Assembly: GCA_041940385.1 (NCBI GenBank)
Contig: JBGTSD010000008.1
Span: 1 to 58,693, forward strand
Direction: 5' to 3'
From: JACVCK01 sp041940385
Lineage (GTDB): Bacteria; Planctomycetota; Phycisphaerae; Phycisphaerales; UBA1924
Length of the DNA stretch: 58,693 bases
Shown here: positions 8,251 through 17,526 of the stretch, one piece after another
Position numbering within the stretch: position 1 is the first letter of the stretch
Layout: each line of letters starts with the position of its first letter
Notes under the pieces: model-generated
The model's database searches: none
What the model was told of the DNA's origin: nothing
What the model saw: only the letters and a program-made list of their open reading frames with translations
Translations under genes and position numbers: made by a program

Positions 8251-9852
8251 ATGCCCACGCTCGATTGGATTGGAAAGCAGGCCGTCGTCGGCCATCACCG
8301 GCGCGTGCCGTATCGGCTGCTGCATTGCGACCGCGAACTGTCTGCAGGGGATCCGGATTCTGGGAATCTGCTCGTGCAGGGCGACAACCTAGAGGCGCTC
8401 AAGGCTCTGCTTCCCTATTACGCCGGCCAGGTCAAGTGCATCTACATTGATCCACCATACAACACTGGCAACGAGGGATGGGCCTACAACGACAATGTCA
8501 ACAGCCCGGAAATCCGGCGATGGCTCGGCGAAGTAGTCGGCAAGGAAGGCGAGGACCTCAGCCGACATGACAAATGGCTGTGCATGATGTACCCCCGATT
8601 GGCGCTACTCCGCGAATTCTTGGCGCCATCGGGCTCGATCTTTGTCAGCATCGATGATAACGAAGGCCAGGCGCTTCGACTCCTCATGAATGAGGTCTTC
8701 GGGCCTCGTGCTTTTGTCGCCACGATTGTGTGGCAGAAGCGCACCTCTCGCGAGAATCGGAAGGCTGTTGGATCTGCGCATGATTACATCTACATTTACA
8801 GCCCACTTGGGGCCGAGGGATGGAAGCATGTGCGGCACAAGTTGCCGCCCAACGACAAGGGCTATTCAAATCCGGACAATGATCCAAGGGGCCCTTGGCG
8901 ATCGATTCCCTTCAGCGCACAAGGTTTTCGATCAAATCAGATGTATACTATTACTACGCCGACAGGCAGAGATCTGATGCCGCCAAAGGGTCGATGCTGG
9001 GGCGCTATCCGCAATGTATATGATCGTTACTTGGCAGACAATAGGGTTTACTTCCCGAAGGAGGGGAACGGCCGTCCACGTATTAAGCAGTTCAGGGGCG
9101 AAGAGGAAGGCCTAGTCCCCATGACGTGGTGGGACGCTGCCGACACCGGAGACAACCAAGAGGCAAAAAAAGAGATACTAGCCCTAGACCTCGATGGGGA
9201 CGTGTTCGACACGCCGAAGCCCACACGCCTAATTCGTCGCATTCTTCAAATCGCGACGGATAGCGACTCCATTGTCCTGGATTCATTCATTGGCAGTGGC
9301 ACTACTGGCCATGCCGTGTTGGCACAGAATGCCGCAGATGGCGGTACGCGACGATTCATTGGGGTGGAGCTGGATGCAAGCATCTGCGAATCCGTCACAG
9401 TGCCACGCATGAGGAAGGCAGTTGGCGGCTACGGCGACGTGAAGGGGTTAGGCTCTGGCTATCGCTTTTGCCGCCTTGGCAAACCTCTCTTTGACGAGAC
9501 GGGCGAGATCGCTGATGAAGTGACATTCGCGGATCTCGCAGCCCACGTGTTCTTCACGGAGACGGGGTCTCCTATCCCTCGACGAGCGCGCAAGGACAGT
9601 CCACTTCTTGGATCATTTCAGGATCGAACGGTCTACTTATTGTTCAATGGAGTGCTGGGCGACAAGCGACCCGACGGCGGCAATGTGCTGACAACGAATG
9701 TGCTTACCGACTTGCCCGAGCCCTCGCCTTCGCCAAGCGGCACCCGTCCCATACGAGTGATCTACGGCGAGGGCTGCCGACTCAGCGGAGCGCGGCTAAA
9801 GCGTGAGGGCGTGGTGTTCAAGCAGCTACCCTACGATGTGAAGGTGAGTTGA
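8251..9852 (+). CDS. mod: Type III restriction-modification methyltransferase subunit
   Basis: Site-specific adenine-N6 DNA methyltransferase that also provides sequence recognition for the Res subunit. The 533-residue protein has catalytic motif IV as DPPYNTGN (from residue 67) ahead of the SAM-binding motif DSFIGSGTTGHAVL (about residue 345), the order of beta-class enzymes typical of Type III Mod. The target-recognition region lies between them. The C-terminal part (about 400-533) is less conserved. Base composition is clearly lower in GC than flanking genes, a sign of transfer. It is followed after 3 nt by res, so the two form one operon, bracketed by inverted repeats. Confidence 0.93.
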   Translation: MPTLDWIGKQAVVGHHRRVPYRLLHCDRELSAGDPDSGNLLVQGDNLEALKALLPYYAGQVKCIYIDPPYNTGNEGWAYNDNVNSPEIRRWLGEVVGKEGEDLSRHDKWLCMMYPRLALLREFLAPSGSIFVSIDDNEGQALRLLMNEVFGPRAFVATIVWQKRTSRENRKAVGSAHDYIYIYSPLGAEGWKHVRHKLPPNDKGYSNPDNDPRGPWRSIPFSAQGFRSNQMYTITTPTGRDLMPPKGRCWGAIRNVYDRYLADNRVYFPKEGNGRPRIKQFRGEEEGLVPMTWWDAADTGDNQEAKKEILALDLDGDVFDTPKPTRLIRRILQIATDSDSIVLDSFIGSGTTGHAVLAQNAADGGTRRFIGVELDASICESVTVPRMRKAVGGYGDVKGLGSGYRFCRLGKPLFDETGEIADEVTFADLAAHVFFTETGSPIPRRARKDSPLLGSFQDRTVYLLFNGVLGDKRPDGGNVLTTNVLTDLPEPSPSPSGTRPIRVIYGEGCRLSGARLKREGVVFKQLPYDVKVS

Positions 9853-9855
9853 GGC

Positions 9856-12474
9856 ATGCTCACGCTCAAGCATTATCAAGAGGAGTGCCTTGACGCATTG
9901 ACCCAATATCTGCGTGGGGTGAGCCGGCACGGGCGTGCGGACAAGCCTTTCACGGAGATCACCGGGCGAGATTACCTGGCGTCGTCGCTGCCTGAATCGC
10001 TGCGCGGCGTGCCGTATGTGTGCCTGCGCGTCCCAACAGGTGGCGGCAAGACCCTCATTGCGGCGCGTTCGGTGCCGATTGTCACGAACGAGCTTCTGCA
10101 AGCGGAACATTCAATCGTGCTCTGGCTTGCGCCGAGCTCGCCGATTGTCGACCAGACGTTGAAAGCGCTGCACGATCCGAAACACCCATACCGGCAAGCC
10201 CTGCAAGAATGGCTCGGTGCGCAGCTGGAGGTACTCTCGCTCTCTGAAGCGCTGAGCGTCAGCCGCGGCACGCTCGACAGCGCCACAACGATCGTCGTCT
10301 CGACGATCCAGGCGCTGCGCGTCGAGAAGATGGATGGGCGGAAGATTTACGAACAGAACGGCGCTCTGATGCACCACTTCAGCGGCCTGCCTGACGAGCA
10401 GGCCTCACGACTGGAGCGCCATGTAGGCGGAGGAGTCGTTGAGTCGCTCGCCAACGTCTTCAAGCTGCGCCGGCCGATCGTCATCGTGGACGAAGCGCAC
10501 AATGCCCGCACAGAGCTTTCATTCGAAACACTCACTCGTTTCGACCCCGCGTGCATCATTGAATTCACGGCCACTCCCGACCAGAAGAGCAATCCCAGCA
10601 ACGTGCTCCACCATGTCTCGGCGCTGCAGCTCAAGGCCGAGGAGATGATCAAATTGCCGATCCGGCTCGTGAACAGGCCGCAGTGGAGAGAGGCGGTGCA
10701 GGCGGCCATCGCACAGCAGGCGAGGCTTGAAGAACTGGCCAATTCCGAGGAGGCGGCCACGGGCGAGTTCATACGGCCGATGGTGCTATTTCAAGCGGAA
10801 GCGAACCGCGGTGACGACTCCGTAACCGTGGAAGTGCTGCTGAAGGCGCTTGTCGAGGAGTTCAGAATTCCGCGAGATCGGATCGCGATCCGCACGGGCA
10901 AGGAAGACGAGCTCAGCGACGATGCGCTCACGCGGAATTCGGAACATCGTTTTGTCATCACTGTCCAAGCGCTGCGGGAGGGATGGGACTGCCCCTTCGC
11001 CTACGTGCTTTGCAGCGTGGCGAATATGTCAAGCTCGACGGCGGTGGAGCAGATCCTCGGTCGGATCCTTCGACTTCCGCGAGCCAAACTAAAGCAGAAC
11101 GAGGACCTGAATCGAGCCTACGCCGTGGCGACGTCACTTCGTTTCTCCGAAGCTGCGCATGCACTCACGGAGATTCTCGAGAAGAGCGGATTCGAGAAGT
11201 ATGAGGCGCAGACACTGATCGAGAAGGGCGCCGCCGATGGCGGGTCGTCTACGGGCACACTCTTTGAGCAAGCGACGGACCAAGAGAGCTTCACGGAAGC
11301 ATTCTCTCGATCGCCAGAGACAGACTCGATTCCTGAGGAACTCAGGCCGCACCTTGTGGTTGAGAAGCCAATGGGCAGTAGTGGACCGGTGAGGATCACC
11401 TACAGCGGCCCACCCATCACCAAGGCCGCCACCAAGGCGCTGCGGGACGCATTTAAGAGCGAGGCCGACAAGGATGCAGCGGAGCGCCTCGGTCGAAGAT
11501 CACGCCACGAGAGTTGCTCGCCAGCAGCGCTGGCAAAGCCCTTCGCCGTGCCCCGTCTTTGTTTGCGTATTGACGGACAGATCGAGATTTTCGAGGATCA
11601 GTTTCGCGAGGCGCCGTGGAAGCTCTCGGATCAAGACCCCAGGCTGGCGCCTTCAGAGTTTGCAGTAACGTCAAGCAGTTCGGGCGTCGGCGAGATCTAC
11701 CTCGACGACGACAAGGGGATCTTCAAGATCCGCGAACTGCATGAGCAGCTTGCGCTGATTGATGTCGGCGGGCCGCAATCGGCGACCGAGCTCGCGATGT
11801 GGCTTGATCGGCAGATTCCGCATCCAGACATTGTTCCGAGCGACTCAACGCTGTTTCTTCGGAAGATGATTGAGTCGCTCATGGTAGAGCGCAAGTGTTC
11901 GCTTGAATCGCTTGTCGCTGCCCGCTTCCGGCTGCGGAATGCTGCCGAGATGAAGATTGCGGCATACCGGCAAGGGGCGTTGGTCGAGTCGTTCCAGCGA
12001 CTGCTGAGTGGCGTCGATGGCGCCGTCGCCGAGACCGATCCAAGTATTGTCTTTTCGTTTCCCCTCAACGTATACCCCGCACGCTCGCTCTATACGGGGC
12101 GCCTCGAATTCAAGAAGCACTACTACGATGTGATCGGAGAGATGAATTCCGAGGAAGCCGAATGCGCCCGTGCCATCGATCGCCTTGAACGAGTGGTTTA
12201 CTGGGTGCGAAACATCGAACGGCATCCACATTGCTCGTTCTATCTACCCACCTCAACCGACAACTTCTATCCTGACTTCGTTGCCCTGTTATCCGACGGA
12301 CGCGTTCTCTGCGTCGAGTACAAGGGCGCCAACTCAATGTCGACCGACGACACAAAGGAAAAGCGAATGGTGGGCGAGTTGTGGGCCGCGCGAAGCAATG
12401 GGCGATGCTTGTTCAAACTTGTCGGAAAGGCAGATGCTGAGCCAGAGCTTGCCGCGGCGGTCGAGCAGTCGTAA
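9856..12474 (+). CDS. res: Type III restriction enzyme, Res subunit
   Basis: ATP-dependent translocase and endonuclease that cuts unmethylated DNA together with Mod. The 872-residue protein carries an SF2 helicase core: Walker A PTGGGKT (about 60-66), DEAH box VDEAHNA (Asp212) and motif III FTATP. The C-terminal nuclease domain has the PD-(D/E)xK pattern with Asp807 in NFYPDF, Glu821 and Lys823 in CVEYKG. All key residues are present and the frame is intact, so the system looks functional. The start is 3 nt after the mod stop. Codon use is less GC-biased than in the neighbours, matching mod. Confidence 0.94.
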   Translation: MLTLKHYQEECLDALTQYLRGVSRHGRADKPFTEITGRDYLASSLPESLRGVPYVCLRVPTGGGKTLIAARSVPIVTNELLQAEHSIVLWLAPSSPIVDQTLKALHDPKHPYRQALQEWLGAQLEVLSLSEALSVSRGTLDSATTIVVSTIQALRVEKMDGRKIYEQNGALMHHFSGLPDEQASRLERHVGGGVVESLANVFKLRRPIVIVDEAHNARTELSFETLTRFDPACIIEFTATPDQKSNPSNVLHHVSALQLKAEEMIKLPIRLVNRPQWREAVQAAIAQQARLEELANSEEAATGEFIRPMVLFQAEANRGDDSVTVEVLLKALVEEFRIPRDRIAIRTGKEDELSDDALTRNSEHRFVITVQALREGWDCPFAYVLCSVANMSSSTAVEQILGRILRLPRAKLKQNEDLNRAYAVATSLRFSEAAHALTEILEKSGFEKYEAQTLIEKGAADGGSSTGTLFEQATDQESFTEAFSRSPETDSIPEELRPHLVVEKPMGSSGPVRITYSGPPITKAATKALRDAFKSEADKDAAERLGRRSRHESCSPAALAKPFAVPRLCLRIDGQIEIFEDQFREAPWKLSDQDPRLAPSEFAVTSSSSGVGEIYLDDDKGIFKIRELHEQLALIDVGGPQSATELAMWLDRQIPHPDIVPSDSTLFLRKMIESLMVERKCSLESLVAARFRLRNAAEMKIAAYRQGALVESFQRLLSGVDGAVAETDPSIVFSFPLNVYPARSLYTGRLEFKKHYYDVIGEMNSEEAECARAIDRLERVVYWVRNIERHPHCSFYLPTSTDNFYPDFVALLSDGRVLCVEYKGANSMSTDDTKEKRMVGELWAARSNGRCLFKLVGKADAEPELAAAVEQS

Positions 12475-12516
12475 CGCGCGGGATGTACACGGCCGACGGC
12501 GCTCACCGAGGCATCA

Positions 12517-12622
12517 CCTGCCACCCCTCCCGGGGTTCAGCTTCGTTGGATCGCTTTCCCGGGGTTCCGGGTCGGCGCGGCGACCCTGCACCCCGGGCTA
12601 TGTTCGCTTGTCCCTCCGGGAC
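12517..12622 (-). repeat. multi-hairpin repeat, right copy (inverted)
   Basis: Reverse complement of the element at 8095-8199: identical GTCCCGGAGGGAC hairpin, AGCCCGGGGTG with CGGAACCCCGGG as the long stem, inner GGGTCG/CGACCC, and ACCCC-ggga-GGGGT followed by GGCAGG. Together with the left copy it forms inverted repeats about 4.3 kb apart around mod-res. The rest of 12475-12722 contains no credible gene. Confidence 0.75.
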
Positions 12623-12680
12623 ATCCGAGGGAACACAGGACGGCGATACGCCGCGGTGCGCCACACTGCAATGGCATGCT

Positions 12681-12707
12681 CAACCCGCTCGCTCACGCGC
12701 GCGGTTC
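12681..12707 (-). repeat. 27-nt hairpin repeat, right copy (inverted)
   Basis: Minus strand GAACC-GCGCGCGTGAGCGAGCG-GGTTG. The 17-nt loop matches the left copy (7809-7835) except for one base, while the stem bases differ in a way that keeps pairing (AACC/GGTT against AGCC/GGCT). Confidence 0.65.
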
Positions 12708-12722
12708 ACATGCATGCTCCCC

Positions 12723-13586
12723 CTACTCCCTCAACCCCTCCGGCACACCCTGCGGCCACTTCTCCCGAATGCTCTCCTCGATCCGTCCGATCCGATTCCC
12801 CGGATCCGGATGGGTGCTCATGAACTCCGGCTGGCCTCCACCTCCGGATGACTCGGCGAGGATCTGCATCACGCGGATCATCGCGCGCGGGTCGTAGCCC
12901 GCGGCGGCGGTGAGGGCGACGCCGTAGCGGTCGCTCTCGAGCTCGTCGTCGCGCCCGTACTTCATGGTGGTGAGCTGCGCGATGACCTGCGCCGCCGCGC
13001 CGGCCGCGGCCGAGGCGCCGGGGCGTTCGGGGTCGTAGGCGCCGACGGTCACCGCGCCGACCAGGCCCTGCATCAGGCCCATCTCGGCCAGTCGTTCGGC
13101 CGAGTGGCGCTCGATCACGTGGCCGACCTCGTGCGCCAGCACGCCGGCGAGCTGGCCCTCGGTCTCCAGTCGATTCAGCAGCGCGGCGGTGATGAACACC
13201 TGGCCGCCGGGCAGCGCGAAGGCGTTGACGGTGTCGGGGTCCGCCAGCACGTGGAACTCGAAGGGGTAGGGGTTCTCGCCCTCGGGGAAGACGCGCGGCA
13301 GCGCGCCGACGATGGCCGCGCCGACCCGGTCCACCCGCGCCTGCGCTTCGGGATCCTCGAGAAGCCCGCCGTGCTGGGCTGCCATCTCCGGCGCGGCCTG
13401 GAGGCCGATGGCGACCTCGTCCTCGACGGTGAGGGCGACGCGTTCCTTCTGGCCGGTGACGGGGTTGATGGAGCTGCGCAGGAAGTAGCCGCCGAGCGCG
13501 ACGCCGGCGATGACCAGCGCGATCAGCAGCCGCCCGCCGCCGGAGCGCCGCCGCCGCCCGCCACGATTCCCGAAGACGATCGCCAT
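12723..13586 (-). CDS. M48-family zinc metalloprotease
   Basis: A 287-residue membrane-anchored peptidase of the M48 family (HtpX/BepA/LoiP relatives). An arginine-rich N-terminus precedes one membrane segment (LLIALVIAGVALGGYFL). The zinc site is LAHEVGHVIERHS, and the third ligand is the Glu of ELESDRYGV, about 60 residues later. The region FALPGGQVFITAALL before the HExxH is typical of BepA-like periplasmic quality-control proteases. The start has GGAGG about 9 nt upstream. Its 3' end lies next to the right-hand repeats of the R-M island. A role in envelope protein turnover is inferred from the family. Confidence 0.9.
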   Translation of the reverse strand: MAIVFGNRGGRRRRSGGGRLLIALVIAGVALGGYFLRSSINPVTGQKERVALTVEDEVAIGLQAAPEMAAQHGGLLEDPEAQARVDRVGAAIVGALPRVFPEGENPYPFEFHVLADPDTVNAFALPGGQVFITAALLNRLETEGQLAGVLAHEVGHVIERHSAERLAEMGLMQGLVGAVTVGAYDPERPGASAAAGAAAQVIAQLTTMKYGRDDELESDRYGVALTAAAGYDPRAMIRVMQILAESSGGGGQPEFMSTHPDPGNRIGRIEESIREKWPQGVPEGLRE

Positions 13587-13769
13587 GAGATGGGTCCTCC
13601 GCCCGAAGGCGCCGAAGCGCCCGGTGTCTCATCTTCCCGTCGGCGTGTGAATCATGACCGAACCCGCCCTGAATCCGGGCTCACCCGACCTCCTGGCCCC
13701 CTGCCGCTACACTCCCCTCCCAGCCAGCATTTCCGGGCCGCGGCGCCCATTGATCAGGTCCAAACAGCG

Positions 13770-15476
13770 ATGCCCACCATCACCATCGACGGCAAGGTCT
13801 GCGAGTTCACCCCCGGCCAGCTCATCCTTCAGGTGGCCATCGAGAACGACCTCGCGATCCCCTACTACTGCTACCACCCGGGTCTTTCCGTGGTCGCGTC
13901 GTGCCGCATCTGCCTGGCCGAGGTCTGGCAGCCAAACCCGCGCAACGAGGGGAAGCTGGAGGCGTGGCCGAAGCTGACGCCGACGTGCCAGACGGCCGCG
14001 GCGGAGGGGATGGTGGTCTACACGTCTTCGCCGAAGGCGGTGCAGAACCAGAAGGCGGTGATGGAGTACCTGCTCATCAACCACCCGCTGGACTGCCCGG
14101 TGTGCGACCAGGCGGGCGAGTGCCTGCTGCAGGACTATTCCTATCAGTACGGGCGGAGCACGTCGCGCTTCGAAGAGGACAAGATCAAGCAGCCCAAGAA
14201 GGACCTGGGCCCGAACGTCCTGCTGTACGCCGACCGCTGCATCATGTGCTCGCGCTGCGTGCGCTTCACGCGCGAGGTGAGCGGGACGGCGGAGCTGACG
14301 GTCGAAGGCCGCGGCGCCCGGGAGCAGATCGACGTCTTCCCCGGCAAGGCGCTGGACAACGAGCTGGCGGGCAACGTGGTGGACCTGTGCCCGGTGGGCG
14401 CGCTGCTGGATAAGGATTTCCTCTTCGCCAAGCGGGTGTGGAACCTCGAGGCGACGCCCTCGATTGACGGCATCACCGCGAGCGGCGACAACATCTGGAT
14501 CGAGCACCACGACGGCAAGGTGTATCGCATCAAGCCGCGCGAGAACATGGCGGTGAATCGCTGGTGGATCACGGACGAGATCCGCTTCGGTTGGAAGTTC
14601 GTGCACAGCGAGGAGCGTCTGACGACGGCGCGCCGGCGTCAGTACGGCAAGCCGGTGGACACGGACTATCCGCGGGCGCTGAACGAGATGCTGGCGGGGC
14701 TGGCGGGCGCCGCGTCGGCGGGGAAGATCGGCGTGCTGATCAGCCCGATGCTGGCGAGCGAGGAGGCGTACCTGCTGGCGTCGCTGGCGAAGGAGATCGG
14801 CGCGAACGTGGAGTTCGGCGTGGGCCCCATCCCGGTGCGCGGCGAAGACCATTGCTACCCGCCGAACGCCAAGCCCGTGCCGGAAGGGCCGGGGTACGTC
14901 GTTCGCGCGGAGAAGTGCCCCAATCGGCGCGGCGTGATGCGCGTGCTCGACGCGATGAACACCAGGGCGCTGCCGTTCGATCAGTTCGTCAAGAACGTCG
15001 GCGCGGGCGCGTACAGCGGCGTGCTGCTGACGGGCAACTACCCGCAGGACTGGGCGGCGCCGACGACCAGCGGCGGGGCGAACCTGCCCGAGGCGCTCGA
15101 CCGGGCGCGGGCGAATTCGAATAAGTGCTTCGTGGCGCTGATCGACACGCTGCGCTCGTCTTTGCTGGATCGCGCGGACGTGGTGATCCCCGGGGCGACG
15201 TGGGCGGAGAAGTCGGGCTCGTTCCAGAACGCGGCGGACCTGGTGCAGGCGTTCGAGCGGGCGATCAAGCCGCTGGACGGGACGCGCTCGGAGGGGCAGG
15301 TCGCGCTGGATGGACTGGCCGCGCTGCGCGAGGAGCGCCCGACGACGTACGACGGCGCCCGCGTGCGCTACGTGATGAGCCAGAGCGTGCAGGGCCTGCG
15401 CGAGTTCGGCGACGTCGAGAAGCCGGCGCCGATGCGGACGAACCGCGAGGCGGACATGGCGATGGTGGAGCTGTAG
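13770..15476 (+). CDS. nuoG: NADH-quinone oxidoreductase subunit G (short form)
   Basis: Iron-sulfur subunit of respiratory complex I, or of a NuoG-like oxidoreductase. The 568-residue protein has an N-terminal [2Fe-2S] ferredoxin domain (CYHPGLSVVASCRICLAEV plus the later TCQTAA), the His/Cys cluster region HPLDCPVCDQAGECLLQD, a 4Fe-4S region RCIMCSRCVRFTRE with DLCPVGAL, and then a partial molybdopterin-oxidoreductase-like domain. It is much shorter than the E. coli protein (about 900 residues) in that last domain. The start ATG at 13770 begins exactly at the conserved PTITIDGK strand. No other nuo gene is in the window, so it stands alone. A TACACT at 13708-13713 may be its -10. Confidence 0.9.
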   Translation: MPTITIDGKVCEFTPGQLILQVAIENDLAIPYYCYHPGLSVVASCRICLAEVWQPNPRNEGKLEAWPKLTPTCQTAAAEGMVVYTSSPKAVQNQKAVMEYLLINHPLDCPVCDQAGECLLQDYSYQYGRSTSRFEEDKIKQPKKDLGPNVLLYADRCIMCSRCVRFTREVSGTAELTVEGRGAREQIDVFPGKALDNELAGNVVDLCPVGALLDKDFLFAKRVWNLEATPSIDGITASGDNIWIEHHDGKVYRIKPRENMAVNRWWITDEIRFGWKFVHSEERLTTARRRQYGKPVDTDYPRALNEMLAGLAGAASAGKIGVLISPMLASEEAYLLASLAKEIGANVEFGVGPIPVRGEDHCYPPNAKPVPEGPGYVVRAEKCPNRRGVMRVLDAMNTRALPFDQFVKNVGAGAYSGVLLTGNYPQDWAAPTTSGGANLPEALDRARANSNKCFVALIDTLRSSLLDRADVVIPGATWAEKSGSFQNAADLVQAFERAIKPLDGTRSEGQVALDGLAALREERPTTYDGARVRYVMSQSVQGLREFGDVEKPAPMRTNREADMAMVEL

Positions 15477-15482
15477 TCAGCA

Positions 15483-16658
15483 ATGCGGCTTGTGGGACTG
15501 GGAATGAGCGGCTCTGCGTGCGTCCTACTGGGCGCTGGGGCTACAAGGGGCGCCTCATTCTTTACTAAAGCTGACGCTCCGGTAATACGGCCGCCACTCG
15601 ACAGTGACTTCTTCACACAGGCTCAGCGCCTCGGAGCAGTAGCCCACCGCAAGCTTGCTCACAAGCTATTGGCGTTCACTGTCGACTACTTCGGCGTAGG
15701 CTTCCGCCTTTCCATGGAGCAGTTCTTCACGCAAATCGAAGTACTGCCCGATTTCTACAAGAAGCTTGCGATTTCCACGGGACAGCCGTCCAAACGGCCT
15801 GAAGACGCGCGAAGGGTGTTTTTGGATGTGCTAAGGGCAGTATTTCACGAGTCCCTGCTTCAGGGCAACAAGCCGCGTCGGTGCGACTGGCATGACAGAT
15901 TCGCGCAAGCACTGGAGCCAAATGACGCAGCAATCACCTTCAACTACGACTGCCTATTTGAGGAAAGTCTTCGCACTCACTGTCGCGCATGGAATCCGGA
16001 GCACAGCTATGCCGTACGCACAACTCAGAACATAACTGGCATACTGTCGCCGCGAGTATCCTCGCCCAATCGCAGAAAGTTCGTACATCTGCTGAAGCTG
16101 CACGGCTCCCTTAATTGGCGAGAATCGCGTACGCCGGGACGAATATCGCTCATTTCTAGGCCCTACGATATTAGCGGCAGCAATCCGCTGCTCATTCCTC
16201 CTCAACTCAACAAGCAGGTGGTCGGAAACGCGTTGTTTCAACCCATTTGGCTCCGCGCTCGGCGCGAACTTGAGACTGCAAGGCATCTATTCATTGTGGG
16301 GTATAGCCTCCCACAGACCGATCTTCTTGCGCAGACCTTGCTGCGATCCCGGAATCGCCCGGTTGGTGCCAGCGTGAGAAGTAATCACCTGCACACGCTG
16401 GTCATTGCAAACCCCGACAGAGATGCACGACACCGCTTCATCAGCCTCATGCGTACTTCCGTTGACACTTCCACCCGAGTACTTGTCTTCGATTCACTCG
16501 CAGAATGCGCTAGTTTCTTAAAGTCCGCATCAACACCGATTGTCTTGTCGGCGAAACCAAAGGCTCGTCGCCGACGCAGGTCTTCAGCGAGCCCCGGGCT
16601 ATTACTTCCGACGCCATCAGATCATTCGGACGCTGGCGCAGCGCGCAAGGCGATGTAG
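15483..16658 (+). CDS. SIR2-like domain protein, probable defence gene
   Basis: A 391-residue protein with the Rossmann-type motif VLLGAGATRG (residues 14-23), ITFNYDCLFEE near 150, LHGSLNW near 210 and VGYSLPQTD near 270: the layout of SIR2-like NAD-binding domains. Such domains in bacterial antiphage systems hydrolyse NAD+ on infection; that role is inferred. GC content is visibly lower than in nuoG before it and in the secreted protein after it. The start lies 6 nt after the nuoG stop. Its last 37 nt overlap the convergent gene at 16622-17440. No partner effector or sensor gene is adjacent. Met8 (15504) is an alternative start. Confidence 0.8.
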   Translation: MRLVGLGMSGSACVLLGAGATRGASFFTKADAPVIRPPLDSDFFTQAQRLGAVAHRKLAHKLLAFTVDYFGVGFRLSMEQFFTQIEVLPDFYKKLAISTGQPSKRPEDARRVFLDVLRAVFHESLLQGNKPRRCDWHDRFAQALEPNDAAITFNYDCLFEESLRTHCRAWNPEHSYAVRTTQNITGILSPRVSSPNRRKFVHLLKLHGSLNWRESRTPGRISLISRPYDISGSNPLLIPPQLNKQVVGNALFQPIWLRARRELETARHLFIVGYSLPQTDLLAQTLLRSRNRPVGASVRSNHLHTLVIANPDRDARHRFISLMRTSVDTSTRVLVFDSLAECASFLKSASTPIVLSAKPKARRRRRSSASPGLLLPTPSDHSDAGAARKAM

Positions 16659-17440
16659 ACGGAGCCGCTGAACCGTGCTGATTCGTTTGCAGCCGCATCG
16701 ACTGACCCGAATCTCATTCTCCGATTCCGCCACCTACGTTGGACAAGGAGACCACCGATACCCACCACCATCGCGCCCCCCGGCGCCGGGACGATGATGC
16801 GGACGTTCCCCGTCTCGTCCGGCGCATCGTTCGGGCCGAAGTAGTTGCCGAACATGGCGGCGAAGTGCGTGGGCAGGTCGCCGGCGCTGGAGAAGCCGAG
16901 CAGCTCGACGCTCGTGCGGGCGCTCCGGGTGCGGTAGACGATCGGGCAGAGTGTGAACTCCTGCACGATGCCGCCGTTCGGCGCGAACTCGCGGAACTCG
17001 ACGAAGCCCGGGTGCGCCGCCTCGCTGAAGAGGTCGAAGCTGCCGCGGGTCGAGAGGATCACGCCGGGCAGCGGCGGGGCGAACTGGTTCTGCGCCGGTC
17101 CGGGCAGCGACACGGAGAACACGGGGTGGCCGACCTCGACGAGGCCGTTGAGCATCCGCGCCCGCAGCGCCTCGGGCGCGCCGAAGCCGGCGCTCGAGGG
17201 CGCGCGGATGCGGCCGTAGAACTTCATGCGCAGTTCCACGGTGGTGGACGTGTCGCCGGTGATGATCACGACGTCGAGGCGCTTGAGATCGATGGGCGCG
17301 CCGGGTCCGCCGAAGATGTTGAGCGCATCGCCGCGCGGGTCGTGCAGCGGACGGTTGAAGAGACGACCCGGCGCCGCGGCCCCTGCGGCGCTCGTGCACG
17401 CGGCCCCCGACACCACCATCGCGATGACGAACCAGCGCAT
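16622..17440 (-). CDS. secreted protein with PEP-CTERM-like tail and abnormal C-terminal extension
   Basis: A 272-residue exported protein: an N-terminal signal peptide (MRWFVIAMVVSGAACTSAAGA), a body of unknown fold, and a sorting-tail-like segment VPAPGGAMVVGIGGLLVQ followed by RRWRNRR. In such proteins the chain normally stops at the arginine cluster, as in the neighbour at 17598-18425. Here it continues for about 31 residues to 16622, into DNA that overlaps the SIR2 gene. I infer that the original stop was lost when the SIR2 segment was inserted. GAGGAAG upstream of the ATG supports the start. Function unknown; probably a cell-surface or extracellular protein. Confidence 0.75.
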   Translation of the reverse strand: MRWFVIAMVVSGAACTSAAGAAAPGRLFNRPLHDPRGDALNIFGGPGAPIDLKRLDVVIITGDTSTTVELRMKFYGRIRAPSSAGFGAPEALRARMLNGLVEVGHPVFSVSLPGPAQNQFAPPLPGVILSTRGSFDLFSEAAHPGFVEFREFAPNGGIVQEFTLCPIVYRTRSARTSVELLGFSSAGDLPTHFAAMFGNYFGPNDAPDETGNVRIIVPAPGGAMVVGIGGLLVQRRWRNRRMRFGSVDAAANESARFSGSVYIALRAAPASE

Positions 17441-17526
17441 CCGTGCTTCCTCTTCGCTCGCAGACCGTAATCCGCCGCAGCTCAGAGCATGGGGCCGCGG
17501 GGATTCAGAGTCAATGCCGAGGGCGC

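Noticed and set aside
12483..12851. Frames of 70-120 codons across the right-hand repeats of the R-M island
   Set aside because: They read through the multi-hairpin repeat and into the antisense of the M48 gene; composition is that of the repeat, not of a gene.
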